Of a DNA stretch of 64,000 nt, positions 55,746-64,000 are shown one piece after another (the stretch's first letter is position 1; every line of letters starts with the position of its first letter). Source of the stretch: Alteromonas australica (GTDB lineage Bacteria > Pseudomonadota > Gammaproteobacteria > Enterobacterales > Alteromonadaceae). Position numbers and translations under genes: made by a program. The notes below the pieces were generated by a model. It had not been told where the DNA came from, did not search any database, and was given only the letters and a program-made list of their open reading frames with translations. The stretch is from assembly GCF_000730385.1 (NCBI RefSeq), contig NZ_CP008849.1, positions 2,232,001 to 2,296,000 on the forward strand, in the 5' to 3' direction.

Positions 55746-55950
55746 TGAGCCTCCCAACGCGCAAATTTTCAGCCCATTCCTTTACTTCGTCTGCGCGATA
55801 GCGAATAACATGTCCCATTTTGTAATGTGGAGGCGCAGGGTTCCCCAATAACACACCATCACTTCTAGATCGCCTTACGTTGTTTTCGTTAATAGCAAGA
55901 TAGCGCGCTACTTCTTTGCTTGTAATGAAAGGGCTTCGTTTGATTTCCAT
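55726..55950 (-). CDS. excisionase/AlpA-type HTH protein
   Basis: 74 residues, GAGG before the ATG. The MerR-like helix-turn-helix ITSKEVARYLAINENNVRR ends with GHVIRYRADEVKEWAEN, as in AlpA/Xis proteins that direct excision or integrase expression. It lies in the element's control operon. Confidence 0.78.
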   Translation of the reverse strand: MEIKRSPFITSKEVARYLAINENNVRRSRSDGVLLGNPAPPHYKMGHVIRYRADEVKEWAENLRVGRLNENTTA

Positions 55951-56083
55951 AAATACCTCACTTGATACATGAAAATTTAAAGAAGAAGATAAAACTGAAA
56001 GTCTGATTAGCGCGCTTGGGTATACCGCGGGTATCTGTGCTTGGTGGGCGCTTCTTTGTGTTGATGATACTCATTCACGCCCC

Positions 56084-56362
56084 CTAAGCCGCTACGGCTT
56101 CTAGAAGGCGCTTCGCTTGCACTTCACGCTCAATGAGTAATTTATCTACCAATTCGGAAATTTGGTCGTTATTAAAGCCGACTGCTCGAGCGGCAATCAT
56201 TGCTTGGACCTCTGATTCAATGAAGCCAGAAGAACGAGAACCTAAGCTTAAAGGGGGGATGAAACGGCGCTCTTTGATTTCATGCCATAAAGTTGAGCGT
56301 CCTTTTCCAACCATTTGGGCAGCTTCATCAAAACGAATAATCTTATAGTTTGGAGTTGTCAT
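56084..56362 (-). CDS. AlpA family phage regulator
   Basis: 92 residues, AGGTGA before the ATG. IIRFDEAAQMVGKGRSTLWH and GFIESEVQAMIAAR are the AlpA core (PF05930 type). In P4-like elements AlpA activates the integrase. Two AlpA-type genes in one element is notable. Confidence 0.85.
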   Translation of the reverse strand: MTTPNYKIIRFDEAAQMVGKGRSTLWHEIKERRFIPPLSLGSRSSGFIESEVQAMIAARAVGFNNDQISELVDKLLIEREVQAKRLLEAVAA

Positions 56363-56473
56363 AAATCACCTGTCTTAGTATGTCTCAATTGACTAAGGTG
56401 ATTTTGTTCCTAATTGATAGCTAAGTTTAGCTAGAGAAATAAAATTTATTTTTACTAGTAAGAATATTTACTT

Positions 56474-57322
56474 TTATTTTGTGGGTAAAATCACATTTTC
56501 AGAAGTCAACTTCTTAATGAACGGGTTTACTGTTGCATCGAATTCGACTTCCCCTCTTTCACCGTTGGGATATAGAGCAACAATTAAGACGCTTTTTTTT
56601 ATCCTAATCCCCTCGTATTTCTGCCATAGGCGCAGGTCTAATGTTTGCAAAACTTTGTATTCCAGTATTTTATCTCTATCAGATACCCAGACTCTACTCT
56701 TACTTGGCTCAGCAATGGAAAGTTGTTTCCTCATGACTGATAGTAAATCTTTCACGCCAGCCAATATTTCCTTGTCCGTAAAGCTTTCTAAATCAAATAC
56801 GATAGGAACTTGACTATACTTGCACACATCAGACTCACCTAATAAATGTGCCAAAGGTAAATGAAATCTTTTAAAATCCAATAATTCCATGTTGAAATCT
56901 TCGACATATTCACCGGGCCCGAACTTTTCGTCTAGTTTACCGTTAAGGTGGCGCAACTCTCCGGCTCCCATCATTCTTACACCATACTTATGATAAGAAG
57001 ATAACTGCCTATCAATTAAGTGGTCTATTAAATTGTAGCATTCAAAGTTTTCACCATTGTCAGGGGATACTCTTGATAGCGTTGGAGAACCAGACAGAAT
57101 TGAATTGTAAGCTTGCCATTCAAAAGCGCCATGTTCTTCGATTGACTTATAATCTGAATCACGGCTATTTTCAGCAAAAAAATCCAACGCTAGATCTATC
57201 GATATTCTTGATTGAATTTCCTTGTATAACTCTTCAAATGAAAAGTCATCGAATATTGCGTAGTTATCATGATTGAACCAACCTGGCATATCTTCTAGCT
57301 TTTTTATGAAGCTCTGTCTCAT
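56474..57322 (-). CDS. DUF6387 protein paired with the integrase
   Basis: 282 residues: KLEDMPGWFNHDNYAIFDDF at the start, which matches the DUF6387 signature as I recall it. The C-terminal part has LDLRLWQKYEGIRIKKSVLI and GERGEVEFDATVNPFIKKL. The start overlaps the integrase stop (ATGA), so it is made with the integrase and may help recombination or control it. Function not established. Confidence 0.75.
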   Translation of the reverse strand: MRQSFIKKLEDMPGWFNHDNYAIFDDFSFEELYKEIQSRISIDLALDFFAENSRDSDYKSIEEHGAFEWQAYNSILSGSPTLSRVSPDNGENFECYNLIDHLIDRQLSSYHKYGVRMMGAGELRHLNGKLDEKFGPGEYVEDFNMELLDFKRFHLPLAHLLGESDVCKYSQVPIVFDLESFTDKEILAGVKDLLSVMRKQLSIAEPSKSRVWVSDRDKILEYKVLQTLDLRLWQKYEGIRIKKSVLIVALYPNGERGEVEFDATVNPFIKKLTSENVILPTK

Positions 57323-58512
57323 GAGTTTTCTCCTATTTTATTTGACCACCATTCCATCATCGATCGGCGGCGGTCGAGATATTGAGCACGGTTGTATGCT
57401 GCCCTTACTTCGTTTTCGTCTTTGTGTGCTAGCGCTGCTTCAATAACATCATGATCAAAGCCCTCCTCGTTTAGTGTGGTGCTAGCTAATGCTCTCATAC
57501 CATGCGCAACTAAGCGGCCACGAAACCCCATATCGCGCAACGCTTTATTAGCTGATTGCTTATTCGCTGGTTTTTTGGGGTCTATATGAGAAGGAAAAAT
57601 ATACTTTCGATGAAAGCTTAGCGGCTTCATTAATTCGAGAATTTCTAATACCTGGGGGGTAAGCGGTACTAGGTGCGGCCTGTCCATTTTCATACGTTCG
57701 GCGGGTATGGCCCAAACAGATTGAGAAAAGTCTATTTCAGACCATTTCGCTTCGGCGGCTTCACCTGGGCGCACCATTGTGTGCAACTGGAACTCAATCA
57801 AACACCGCGTAGTTATTTTTGCAGACGAATACTTTAAGGCTTTAACGAGATCAGGTAGTTCTTCGGGTTTCAGCGCGGGTTGGTGCTTTACTTTTGTCGA
57901 AGGTATTAATTCTTTAATACCTATTAGTGGATTGTGGTGGATAATGCCAGCATTAACAGCGTAGGTCATTACGCTATTCATGCGCCTAGCAACCTTGCGC
58001 GCTATTTCATGGCTATTTCGACCCACTATAGCGTTTATTACTTGTATTGCTTTTGGCGCTGTTAATTGCTCAATAGGTACTCTACCCACTAGTGGGAAAA
58101 CATCGTTGGTAAATGAGCGCTTTATGTTTTTGAGTGTTCCCTCTGATACTTTACTAGCATGAACATCAAACCACTGTTTAGAAACATTCTCGAAAGTTTG
58201 CGAAGCTGAAAGCAAAGCCTTTTCTTTTTCGTGATCTTTATGTTCTTTAGGGTCGATACCCTTTGCTAGCAGCTTCCTAAACGCTTCGCGATGCTCTCGG
58301 GCATCTGCAAGAGAAACATCGGGATAACTGCCTATTCCGATATTACTTCGCTTTTTAGTGTGAGGTTTGGAATAGTTGAATATCCAAAGCTTAGAGCCAT
58401 TTGGTTTGATGCGTAAAGCAAGCCCCTTTCCATCTGATAGGTTGTATTCCGTTTCTTTAGGCTTTGCTTGTTTTACTTGGGTTGCGCTTAAGGCAGTTAC
58501 GTTCCTGGGCAT
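57319..58512 (-). CDS. int: P4-type tyrosine integrase
   Basis: 397 residues from ATG 58512 (MPRNVTALSATQVKQAKPK); a start at 58539 adds nine residues. The N-terminal DUF4102-like arm-binding domain has LSDGKGLALRIKPNGSKLWI. Catalytic residues: Arg in TMVRPGEAAEAKW, Lys/Arg in RMKMDRPHLVPL, His-x-x-Arg in HGMRALASTT, His in ALAHKD and Tyr in AAYNRAQY. It points away from tRNA-Leu. The att repeat lies 162 bases before it. Confidence 0.95.
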   Translation of the reverse strand: MPRNVTALSATQVKQAKPKETEYNLSDGKGLALRIKPNGSKLWIFNYSKPHTKKRSNIGIGSYPDVSLADAREHREAFRKLLAKGIDPKEHKDHEKEKALLSASQTFENVSKQWFDVHASKVSEGTLKNIKRSFTNDVFPLVGRVPIEQLTAPKAIQVINAIVGRNSHEIARKVARRMNSVMTYAVNAGIIHHNPLIGIKELIPSTKVKHQPALKPEELPDLVKALKYSSAKITTRCLIEFQLHTMVRPGEAAEAKWSEIDFSQSVWAIPAERMKMDRPHLVPLTPQVLEILELMKPLSFHRKYIFPSHIDPKKPANKQSANKALRDMGFRGRLVAHGMRALASTTLNEEGFDHDVIEAALAHKDENEVRAAYNRAQYLDRRRSMMEWWSNKIGENS

Positions 58513-58518
58513 GTTTTT

Positions 58519-58570
58519 GTAACACCGTTTTTGTAACATTTCGTTGTTGTTACGTTCAGTGTTACTAAAA
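58519..58570. promoter_or_regulatory. TGTTAC/GTAACA motifs, candidate integrase arm sites (right)
   Basis: GTAACA at 58519 and 58533 and TGTTAC at 58548 and 58560. AGTGTTACTAAAA at 58558-58570 equals the left-end copy at 50066-50078. Confidence 0.5.
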
Positions 58571-58673
58571 TTCGTAGACTTAACAAGTCGAATTAAGACA
58601 TGTATAGACGCAAAATATAGTTAAATCATTGAATTAACTGTCTTAATTGGTCTCTTAGAACTTATTGAAATAT

Positions 58674-58692
58674 AGAAATGGTGCCCGGGGCC
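58674..58692. repeat. right attachment site in tRNA-Leu
   Basis: AGAAATGGTGCCCGGGGCC; its last 14 bases are the 3' end of the tRNA gene including CCA (as TGG). Confidence 0.88.
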
Positions 58693-58766
58693 GGACTTGA
58701 ACCGGCACGCTGTTACCAGCGAGGGATTTTAAATCCCTTGTGTCTACCAATTTCACCACCCGGGCA
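58679..58766 (-). tRNA. leuZ: tRNA-Leu(UAA)
   Basis: 88 bases with encoded CCA. Anticodon loop TTTAAAA in stem AGGGA/TCCCT, long variable arm, TTCAAGT in the T-loop. The integration target. Last of three tRNAs after pgsA. Confidence 0.95.
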
Positions 58767-58824
58767 TCGGGTTGCTTTTCAGCAAAGGTGTCAGGCGTAG
58801 AACCTGATGCTGCAAGGCAGCTTA

Positions 58825-58898
58825 TGGAGGCGGAACCCGGAGTCGAACCGAGATCCACGGATTTGCAATCCGCTGCATAGCCATTCTGCCATTCCGCC
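58825..58898 (-). tRNA. cysT: tRNA-Cys(GCA)
   Basis: 74 bases with CCA. Anticodon loop ATTGCAAAT in stem CGG/CCG-type arm; T-loop TTCGACT. Same order as E. coli glyW-cysT-leuZ. Confidence 0.95.
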
Positions 58899-58923
58899 CT
58901 ACTAGCTATTGCACTTTAGATTT

Positions 58924-58999
<76 letters not shown>

Positions 59000-59162
59000 A
59001 CTCTTAAATCTTACATTTCGTTTCGGTGATGTCCTCTCGAAATGTGGGGTGCATTCTACCTGTACCCGCCAAACTGTCAATACGAAAAACAGTGAAAATT
59101 AAGGAAAATTTGCATTTTTTTGTTCGTTTGCCTTATTTTTATTCATTTTGATTATAACGCGA

Positions 59163-59741
59163 TCAATTTGGTTTAATTGCGTTGCCACCTAAATGTGGCC
59201 ATGCTGCTTTTGTGTACACCAACATTGACCATAAAGACAACAGTGCAGCAATATAAAGAAGAATATAACCAAGTGTGACCCAGTAAATGGTAAAGCCCAT
59301 GAAGGTTTCTAGTCCTGACAACAGGCCGATTAAGGCTAACATTTGAGCAGTTGTTTTCGCTTTTCCTATGAACGACACCTTTACCGCTTCGCGCACACCG
59401 TTTTGCCCCATCCATTCCCGTAACGCAGAAACATAAATTTCTCTTACGAGTAATGCAATTGAGGGTAAGGTAATCCACAAATTTGCGTAGCTGTGGGTAA
59501 TCATTAATAACGCAGCGCCTACAATTAGCTTATCGGCAACGGGGTCGAGGAATGCACCGAAGGGGGTGCTCTGTTGTAATTTTCTTGCGAGGTAGCCATC
59601 AAACCAGTCGGTAATAGCCGCTAACCAAAATATAAATGCGCCGGCTTCATGCGCCCAACGCCAATCTAAAAAATACACAGTTACGAATACGGGTATCAGA
59701 ATTACTCTAAATAAAGTAATGATATTTGGAACAGTCCACAT
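59163..59741 (-). CDS. pgsA: CDP-diacylglycerol-glycerol-3-phosphate phosphatidyltransferase
   Basis: 192 residues, several membrane helices. The CDP-alcohol transferase motif is complete: DWFDGYLAR, then G and the two Asp in FGAFLDPVADK. It makes phosphatidylglycerol phosphate for anionic phospholipids. Followed by the tRNA cluster. Confidence 0.96.
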   Translation of the reverse strand: MWTVPNIITLFRVILIPVFVTVYFLDWRWAHEAGAFIFWLAAITDWFDGYLARKLQQSTPFGAFLDPVADKLIVGAALLMITHSYANLWITLPSIALLVREIYVSALREWMGQNGVREAVKVSFIGKAKTTAQMLALIGLLSGLETFMGFTIYWVTLGYILLYIAALLSLWSMLVYTKAAWPHLGGNAIKPN

Positions 59742-59849
59742 AAAAAAATCTCAATGTTTGCCAATGACTGGCGATTTAGCGCAGCGTTATCGCTTTAGTT
59801 TTCACACACATTACCCCATGTCACAAAAAAATGCGCGGAAGCTTGTGTG

Positions 59850-61667
59850 TTATTGATGTAAATGGTCGTAAATAGTCTCTGCCAAGTCTTGGCTGATACC
59901 GGGTACACCCGCAATTTCTTGTTTACTGGCTTTTTTAAGGCCTTGTAACCCCCCCATATATTTCAACAAGGTCTGTCTACGTTTTGCTCCAATACCAGGA
60001 ATGCTCTCAAGGCTAGACGTGGTTTTAACTTTCTGTCGTCTATTTCTATGCCCTGTAATTGCAAAACGGTGGGACTCATCACGTATATGTTGAACTAAAT
60101 GAAGGCCGGGCGCATGCGGATCCATGGATACCACATCGTGATTACCCGCCAAGATCAAGGTTTCTAATCCAGGTTTTCGTGTGGTGCCTTTCGCCACACC
60201 TAATAACATCGGTTTCTTATCATGAGGCCAATCTTCGAAAAAGGCTTCTGCTTGCGCTAGCTGCCCTTTTCCTCCATCAATGAGTAGCAAATCCGGTATT
60301 TTTTGTACTTCTTTAACCGATTTGTATCGTCGCTTCAGCGCCTGCGCCATAGCTGCGTAATCATCGCCAGGCGTAATACCTTCAATATTATACCGGCGAA
60401 AATCACTTTTTAACGGCCCTTCTCTATTAAACACCACACAGGACGCCACGGTTTGTTGCCCTGATGTATGGCTAATATCAAAACACTCCATGCGCTGTAT
60501 GGGGTTTTCGAGTTCTAGCGCCGTTTCTAAGTCGATATAACGAGCAAAAACCGATTTTTGGGCGCTGTACTGACTTTCTAGCGCCGTTTCAGCATTGGCT
60601 TGCGCCAACTGAAGATAACGTCGCTTTTCTTCCCTAGCCCCTTTAAAAAAGGTCACTCGGTACTTTGCTTCTTCACTGAGCAAGGTGGCTATGGCTGAAT
60701 CATCGGTTAATTCTCGGGGAAGGACTATTTGCTTTGGAATAACCTTATTGCCAGCGAGATAAAACTGTAAGAAGAATGATTCAAAAATTTCTTGTTCGTC
60801 GGCGGTAGAGGGCACTTTAGGAAAAAACGCTTTACTCCCCAGCAATTGGCTATCGCGAATAAACATCACTTGAATACACGCCATATTGCCTTTTACCGCA
60901 AACCCAAATACATCCATTTCGTCTTGGGTTCCCGCTACCCATTGGCGTTCCTGCACTTTTCTCAATGCATTAATTTGGTCTCTATATCTGGCTGCCGCTT
61001 CAAAATTAAGCTGCTCACTGGCAGATTCCATTTTCTCAACCAAGGTACCTATCACCTGCTGGTTCTTTCCTTTGAGGAATAACTTGGCCAGTGCCACCTG
61101 GTCAGCATATTCTTCGTTAGATACATAGCCTTCCACACAGGGGGCGCTGCACCGCTGCATTTGATACTGCAAACATGGGCGGCTTCTGCTTCTGTAATAA
61201 CTATCTTCGCATTGACGAACGGGAAAAATTTTCTGCATTGAGCGCAGGCTTTCTCTTACCCCCCAAGCGCTTGGATAGGGGCCAAAATACTCCCCCTTTT
61301 TCTTTTGCGGCCCTCGGTGGAATGAAAGCCGAGGGTGTTCGTGATCAGATAAAAAAATGAAAGGGTATGACTTATCATCTCGCATCACTACGTTATAGCG
61401 AGGCTTGTACTTTTTAATGAAGTTATTTTCTAGCAAGAAGGCTTCGGTTTCGCTGTTAACCACCGTGACGTCCATTTTCGCAATTTGGCTAACCAATGAA
61501 CGTGTTTTGGCGTTATCCACGTTTATCCTGAAGTAACTGGATACCCGTTTTTTTAAGTTTTTGGCCTTACCGACATAAATAACTTCATCCTGGGCGTTGT
61601 ACATTCGGTACACGCCAGGCTGAGACGTTAAATTTTTTAAGAATGCTGCTGAATCAAACGTAGACAT
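59850..61667 (-). CDS. uvrC: excinuclease ABC subunit C
   Basis: 605 residues. GIY-YIG nuclease (GVYRMYNAQDEVIYVGKAKN), UVR motif, RNase-H-like nuclease (CFDISHTSGQQTVASCVVF) and C-terminal helix-hairpin-helix (SIPGIGAKRRQTLL). It cuts both sides of a DNA lesion. Three bases after uvrY. Confidence 0.97.
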   Translation of the reverse strand: MSTFDSAAFLKNLTSQPGVYRMYNAQDEVIYVGKAKNLKKRVSSYFRINVDNAKTRSLVSQIAKMDVTVVNSETEAFLLENNFIKKYKPRYNVVMRDDKSYPFIFLSDHEHPRLSFHRGPQKKKGEYFGPYPSAWGVRESLRSMQKIFPVRQCEDSYYRSRSRPCLQYQMQRCSAPCVEGYVSNEEYADQVALAKLFLKGKNQQVIGTLVEKMESASEQLNFEAAARYRDQINALRKVQERQWVAGTQDEMDVFGFAVKGNMACIQVMFIRDSQLLGSKAFFPKVPSTADEQEIFESFFLQFYLAGNKVIPKQIVLPRELTDDSAIATLLSEEAKYRVTFFKGAREEKRRYLQLAQANAETALESQYSAQKSVFARYIDLETALELENPIQRMECFDISHTSGQQTVASCVVFNREGPLKSDFRRYNIEGITPGDDYAAMAQALKRRYKSVKEVQKIPDLLLIDGGKGQLAQAEAFFEDWPHDKKPMLLGVAKGTTRKPGLETLILAGNHDVVSMDPHAPGLHLVQHIRDESHRFAITGHRNRRQKVKTTSSLESIPGIGAKRRQTLLKYMGGLQGLKKASKQEIAGVPGISQDLAETIYDHLHQ

Positions 61668-61670
61668 CTA

Positions 61671-62315
61671 TTAAAGTAAATTAGAATCAATGAGTTTGTG
61701 GCGCAGCGCTAGGTGAGTAAGTTCAACATCTGTGGTTACGCCTAACTTATCGAACATGCGATAACGATAGGTGTTCACTGTTTTTGCGTTAATACTAAGT
61801 TCGTTTGCAATATCTGGCACCCGCTGCCCTTTAGTGAGTCTTAATGCAATACTGAGTTCACGTGAAGAAAGTTCATTAAACGGGTTTTCTGAACTTGGAG
61901 ATAATTTGTCAATTGCAATGCTATGAGCAATTTCGTTATCGAGATACTTTTGACCTGCGGCCACTTTATATATCGCACGAATGACTTCCTCAGGCTCGGC
62001 ATCTTTAGTTAAAAAGCCAAACGCCCCTGCGTTCATTACCTGCATGGGTATGGGGCTTTCTTTCACCATAGACACACAAACCACCCGCGTGTTTTCAGAC
62101 ATACGGACAATGCGTTTAGTTGCTTCTAACCCGCCAATGCCGGGCATATTTACATCCATGAGTACCACATCTGGTGCGTTTTTACGGCACAACTGTACCG
62201 CCTCTTCACCGTTTTTAGCTTCGGCTATTACGGAGAATTCACTTTCGTCTTCCAAAATCCGGCGGATCCCTGTTCTGACCAAATCATGGTCATCTGCTAG
62301 GATAATTTTAATCAC
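61671..62315 (-). CDS. uvrY: UvrY/GacA response regulator
   Basis: 214 residues. Receiver with phosphorylated Asp in DVVLMDVNMPGIGG and Lys in FLTKDAEPE. LuxR-type HTH: LSSRELSIALRLTKGQ, AKTVNTYRYRMFDKLG. Partner of BarA/GacS, controlling the Csr system. First gene of uvrY-uvrC. Confidence 0.95.
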   Translation of the reverse strand: MIKIILADDHDLVRTGIRRILEDESEFSVIAEAKNGEEAVQLCRKNAPDVVLMDVNMPGIGGLEATKRIVRMSENTRVVCVSMVKESPIPMQVMNAGAFGFLTKDAEPEEVIRAIYKVAAGQKYLDNEIAHSIAIDKLSPSSENPFNELSSRELSIALRLTKGQRVPDIANELSINAKTVNTYRYRMFDKLGVTTDVELTHLALRHKLIDSNLL

Positions 62316-62559
62316 ACTAGTATCTCACTGACTTCTGTTCTTATTACACGTGTACTTAATGCTGGCTTTAACGTCGCAGTATATTGCATAAACTTTGCAA
62401 TAAACGTTCCAGCAAAATAGCCGCAGGCGATTGCTGTTAAAAGAAAAACGTTCAACAATTAAGTCCAAGTTGCCTTCATCATACCACGAGATACGTTAAG
62501 GTGAAGCGTTTACCGGAGATTTGCCCTCAACGAAATTGTACTAACTTATTTACTTAGGT

Positions 62560-63378
62560 TTAGATATTGGGCAAATCGAACCACAAGGCCAAAGCTTCAC
62601 CCTGACTGTCCAGTTGTAAACGGTCGTTCATATATATGCCCAAGCCATCGCCCTGACGCAATGAAATGCCCTGTAATTCGCTTTTTATATTGGCCATTAG
62701 CGTACCGCGAACAATATGCAAATAGCCCTTTCTGGGCCCGGTATGCAAGGTAAATTGTTCGCCGTCAGAAAGGTGAATGCTGCTAATACTGGCGTCTTGC
62801 TTTATGGGCAACGAGCCCTGACGGCCATCTGCAGACACTAGCAGCTGACGTTGGCGTGCAGCAACGTTAGCATTCGCACCATGTTCGTCTTGATGCGCTT
62901 CTGTTGTGCGGGGTAGTGGCATGTCAGGCGTTAGCGTCCTAGACGATAATGGATTTGTTTCCCCCCTTAGCGCCAGCGCCCTTTGCCCGTAGGTAGGTGC
63001 GCCCCCTTTTTGATTCGGTAGAATCCAAATCTGCAAAAAATTGACTTCCTCTGTGTCAGAAGCATTGTATTCTGAGTGCATAATTCCCCTGCCCGCACTC
63101 ATCACTTGAATGTCTCCCGCTGGCACTTGGTATTCATTGCCAGCACTATCTTTGTGCTTCAATGCACCTTTCACAACATAAGACACAATTTCCATGTCTT
63201 TGTGGCCGTGGGTGTCAAAGCCTCTACCGGGCTGAACCACATCGTCGTTAATCACCCTAAGCACGGAAAAGCCCATGTGGTTAACATCGTAATAATGTCC
63301 AAAGGAAAAGCTATGGTTGCTATTCAACCAACCTAAATTAACCTTGCCCCTTTCTTCTGCCTTTCTCATGTAAACCAT
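62560..63378 (-). CDS. pirin family protein, YhhW-like
   Basis: 272 residues, bicupin. Metal ligands His/His/His/Glu: FDTHGHKDMEIVSYV and SAGRGIMHSEYN. About 40 residues longer than YhhW because of an insertion near 135-175. Related proteins can act as quercetin dioxygenases; the true substrate is unknown. The start is ATG 63378, or three codons later. Confidence 0.9.
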   Translation of the reverse strand: MVYMRKAEERGKVNLGWLNSNHSFSFGHYYDVNHMGFSVLRVINDDVVQPGRGFDTHGHKDMEIVSYVVKGALKHKDSAGNEYQVPAGDIQVMSAGRGIMHSEYNASDTEEVNFLQIWILPNQKGGAPTYGQRALALRGETNPLSSRTLTPDMPLPRTTEAHQDEHGANANVAARQRQLLVSADGRQGSLPIKQDASISSIHLSDGEQFTLHTGPRKGYLHIVRGTLMANIKSELQGISLRQGDGLGIYMNDRLQLDSQGEALALWFDLPNI

Positions 63379-63557
63379 GTAAGTTGCTCCACTCTGCGTG
63401 CGCGTTTTTCAAACGGTGAATCGCACTAAATCTATTCGCCAATATGCGCATTATAGTTTCGCAATAACTTGGATTAAATTTCATAAAAGCTTGATTACTG
63501 TTCTATTAAATAGAATGGCGCCGATCACAGGTAAGCGAGGTATAAAACACACGCAAG

Positions 63558-64000
63558 CTAAAAGCGGTTAAAGAAGATGCGATCTAACGCTTGCTCAATA
63601 ACACGAGGATGGCAGGCTAAATTAAGTCGAATAAATCCCGGGGCACCGAAAGATTGACCGTCAGTGCCCATTACTCCACGGTCTAAACAGGCTTGAAAAC
63701 TGCGCGCGGCGGCGGTGCAAGTGTAGCGGGATGCGTCCTTTGACTCTAAATTTAACCATAAAAAATACCCTGCTTGGCCTAGGGTATAATCAGGGTGTAA
63801 ACTATGATAATTAAAATAAAAATCAACAAACTGGCGATTGTAATCAATACTGTGACGCAGGGCGTTTAACCACGCTCCCCCGTCTTTATAGGCCGCAATA
63901 AGTGCAAGCTGAGATAAAAAGCTCGCCTCAAGATGGCGGGCTTTAATAGCCTGGGCAAACTGCTGTTTACTATCCAGGTTAGGCACGATGGCATATGAAG
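63558..64000 (-). CDS. PLP-dependent aminotransferase-like, C-terminal part (MalY/PatB-type)
   Basis: Open to the window edge; ~147 residues of the C-terminus. SFLSQLALIAAYKDGGAWLN and GYFLWLNLES look like the small domain of MalY/PatB cystathionine beta-lyases. GAPGFIRLNLACHPRVIEQ carries the Arg that binds the substrate carboxylate. The PLP lysine lies outside the window. Confidence 0.82.
   Translation of the reverse strand, partial: SYAIVPNLDSKQQFAQAIKARHLEASFLSQLALIAAYKDGGAWLNALRHSIDYNRQFVDFYFNYHSLHPDYTLGQAGYFLWLNLESKDASRYTCTAAARSFQACLDRGVMGTDGQSFGAPGFIRLNLACHPRVIEQALDRIFFNRF

Larger units (their letters stand above)
49973..58692. mobile_element. 8.7-kb integrated element in tRNA-Leu(UAA), satellite-like
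   Basis: A 19-bp direct repeat (49973-49991 and 58674-58692) lies at both ends. The right copy covers the 3' end of the intact tRNA-Leu, and a P4-type integrase is beside it. Genes: integrase, DUF6387, two AlpA-type regulators, two winged-helix-like proteins, an RHH protein, tiny proteins and two unknown plus-strand genes. No capsid, portal, terminase, conjugation or transposase genes. The size and content suggest a phage satellite or minimal integrative element. The intergenic parts are rich in repeats that look like an origin or control region. Confidence 0.88.

Overview
The window reads as the chromosome of a marine gammaproteobacterium of the Alteromonadales, most likely Alteromonas or a close relative. 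Support comes from the gene neighbourhoods pyrD-rlmL-uup-rmf-fabA, ccoNOPQ-fixHIS-fnr-uspE-ttcA and uvrY-uvrC-pgsA-tRNA(Gly/Cys/Leu), the 180-kDa NAD-glutamate dehydrogenase, and moderate base composition. No rRNA, CRISPR array, transposase or intact prophage was seen. The species is an inference; no database was searched.

Layout. 1-14.1 kb is housekeeping: the end of an RND exporter, NAD-glutamate dehydrogenase, pyrD, rlmL, a glutaredoxin-like gene, uup, a DUF3466 exported protein, rmf and fabA. 14.2-22 kb is a light-repair block: four different photolyase/cryptochrome homologues in two divergent groups. These are an atypical one, a CRY-DASH, a class I/III-type CPD photolyase and an iron-sulfur (6-4) photolyase, followed by a tiny Cys-rich DUF2256 gene and a DUF2254 membrane protein. 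22-24.5 kb holds 1.4 kb of AT-rich sequence without genes, then a lone tyrosine recombinase whose start lies beside a perfect 15-bp inverted repeat. 24.6-31.7 kb carries dgkA, a universal stress protein, a lipoprotein cytochrome c, a glutamate-synthase-like flavoprotein, a cation/proton antiporter and a pair of complementary bacterioferritin subunits.

31.3-43 kb is a microaerobic respiration locus: the cbb3 oxidase (ccoNOQP), its assembly genes (fixH, ccoI, ccoS, a SafE-type membrane protein), the regulator fnr, then uspE, ttcA and rssA. FNR-type boxes lie upstream of ccoN, the cytochrome c/usp pair and (one mismatch) uspE, so the regulator sits beside several of its probable targets. 43-48.8 kb holds minus-strand envelope and metabolic genes (DUF2987, bax, a membrane protein, a LysE exporter, cobB, sseA, tpx, tapT). 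It is followed by a decayed tRNA-Gly copy and a surface-anchored protein.

49,973-58,692 is a compact integrated element of about 8.7 kb in the 3' end of tRNA-Leu(UAA). It is bounded by a 19-bp direct repeat and carries a P4-type integrase next to the tRNA. It has no capsid, tail or transposition genes. It encodes the integrase, a DUF6387 protein in a 4-base overlap, two AlpA/excisionase-type regulators, two probable winged-helix proteins, a ribbon-helix-helix repressor, several tiny proteins and two unknown plus-strand genes. It also has unusually dense cis-acting DNA: two 12-bp-period pairs of a 10-bp iteron, a 13-bp-arm hairpin, three palindromes spaced 102-103 bp apart, a GTACAG palindrome cluster, and twin operators touching a start codon. 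I read it as a phage-satellite-like or minimal integrative element with its own replication or control region. This is the most likely place for an undescribed system.

58.7-64 kb returns to conserved chromosome: tRNA-Leu, tRNA-Cys, tRNA-Gly, pgsA, uvrC, the response regulator uvrY, a pirin and the end of a PLP-dependent aminotransferase.
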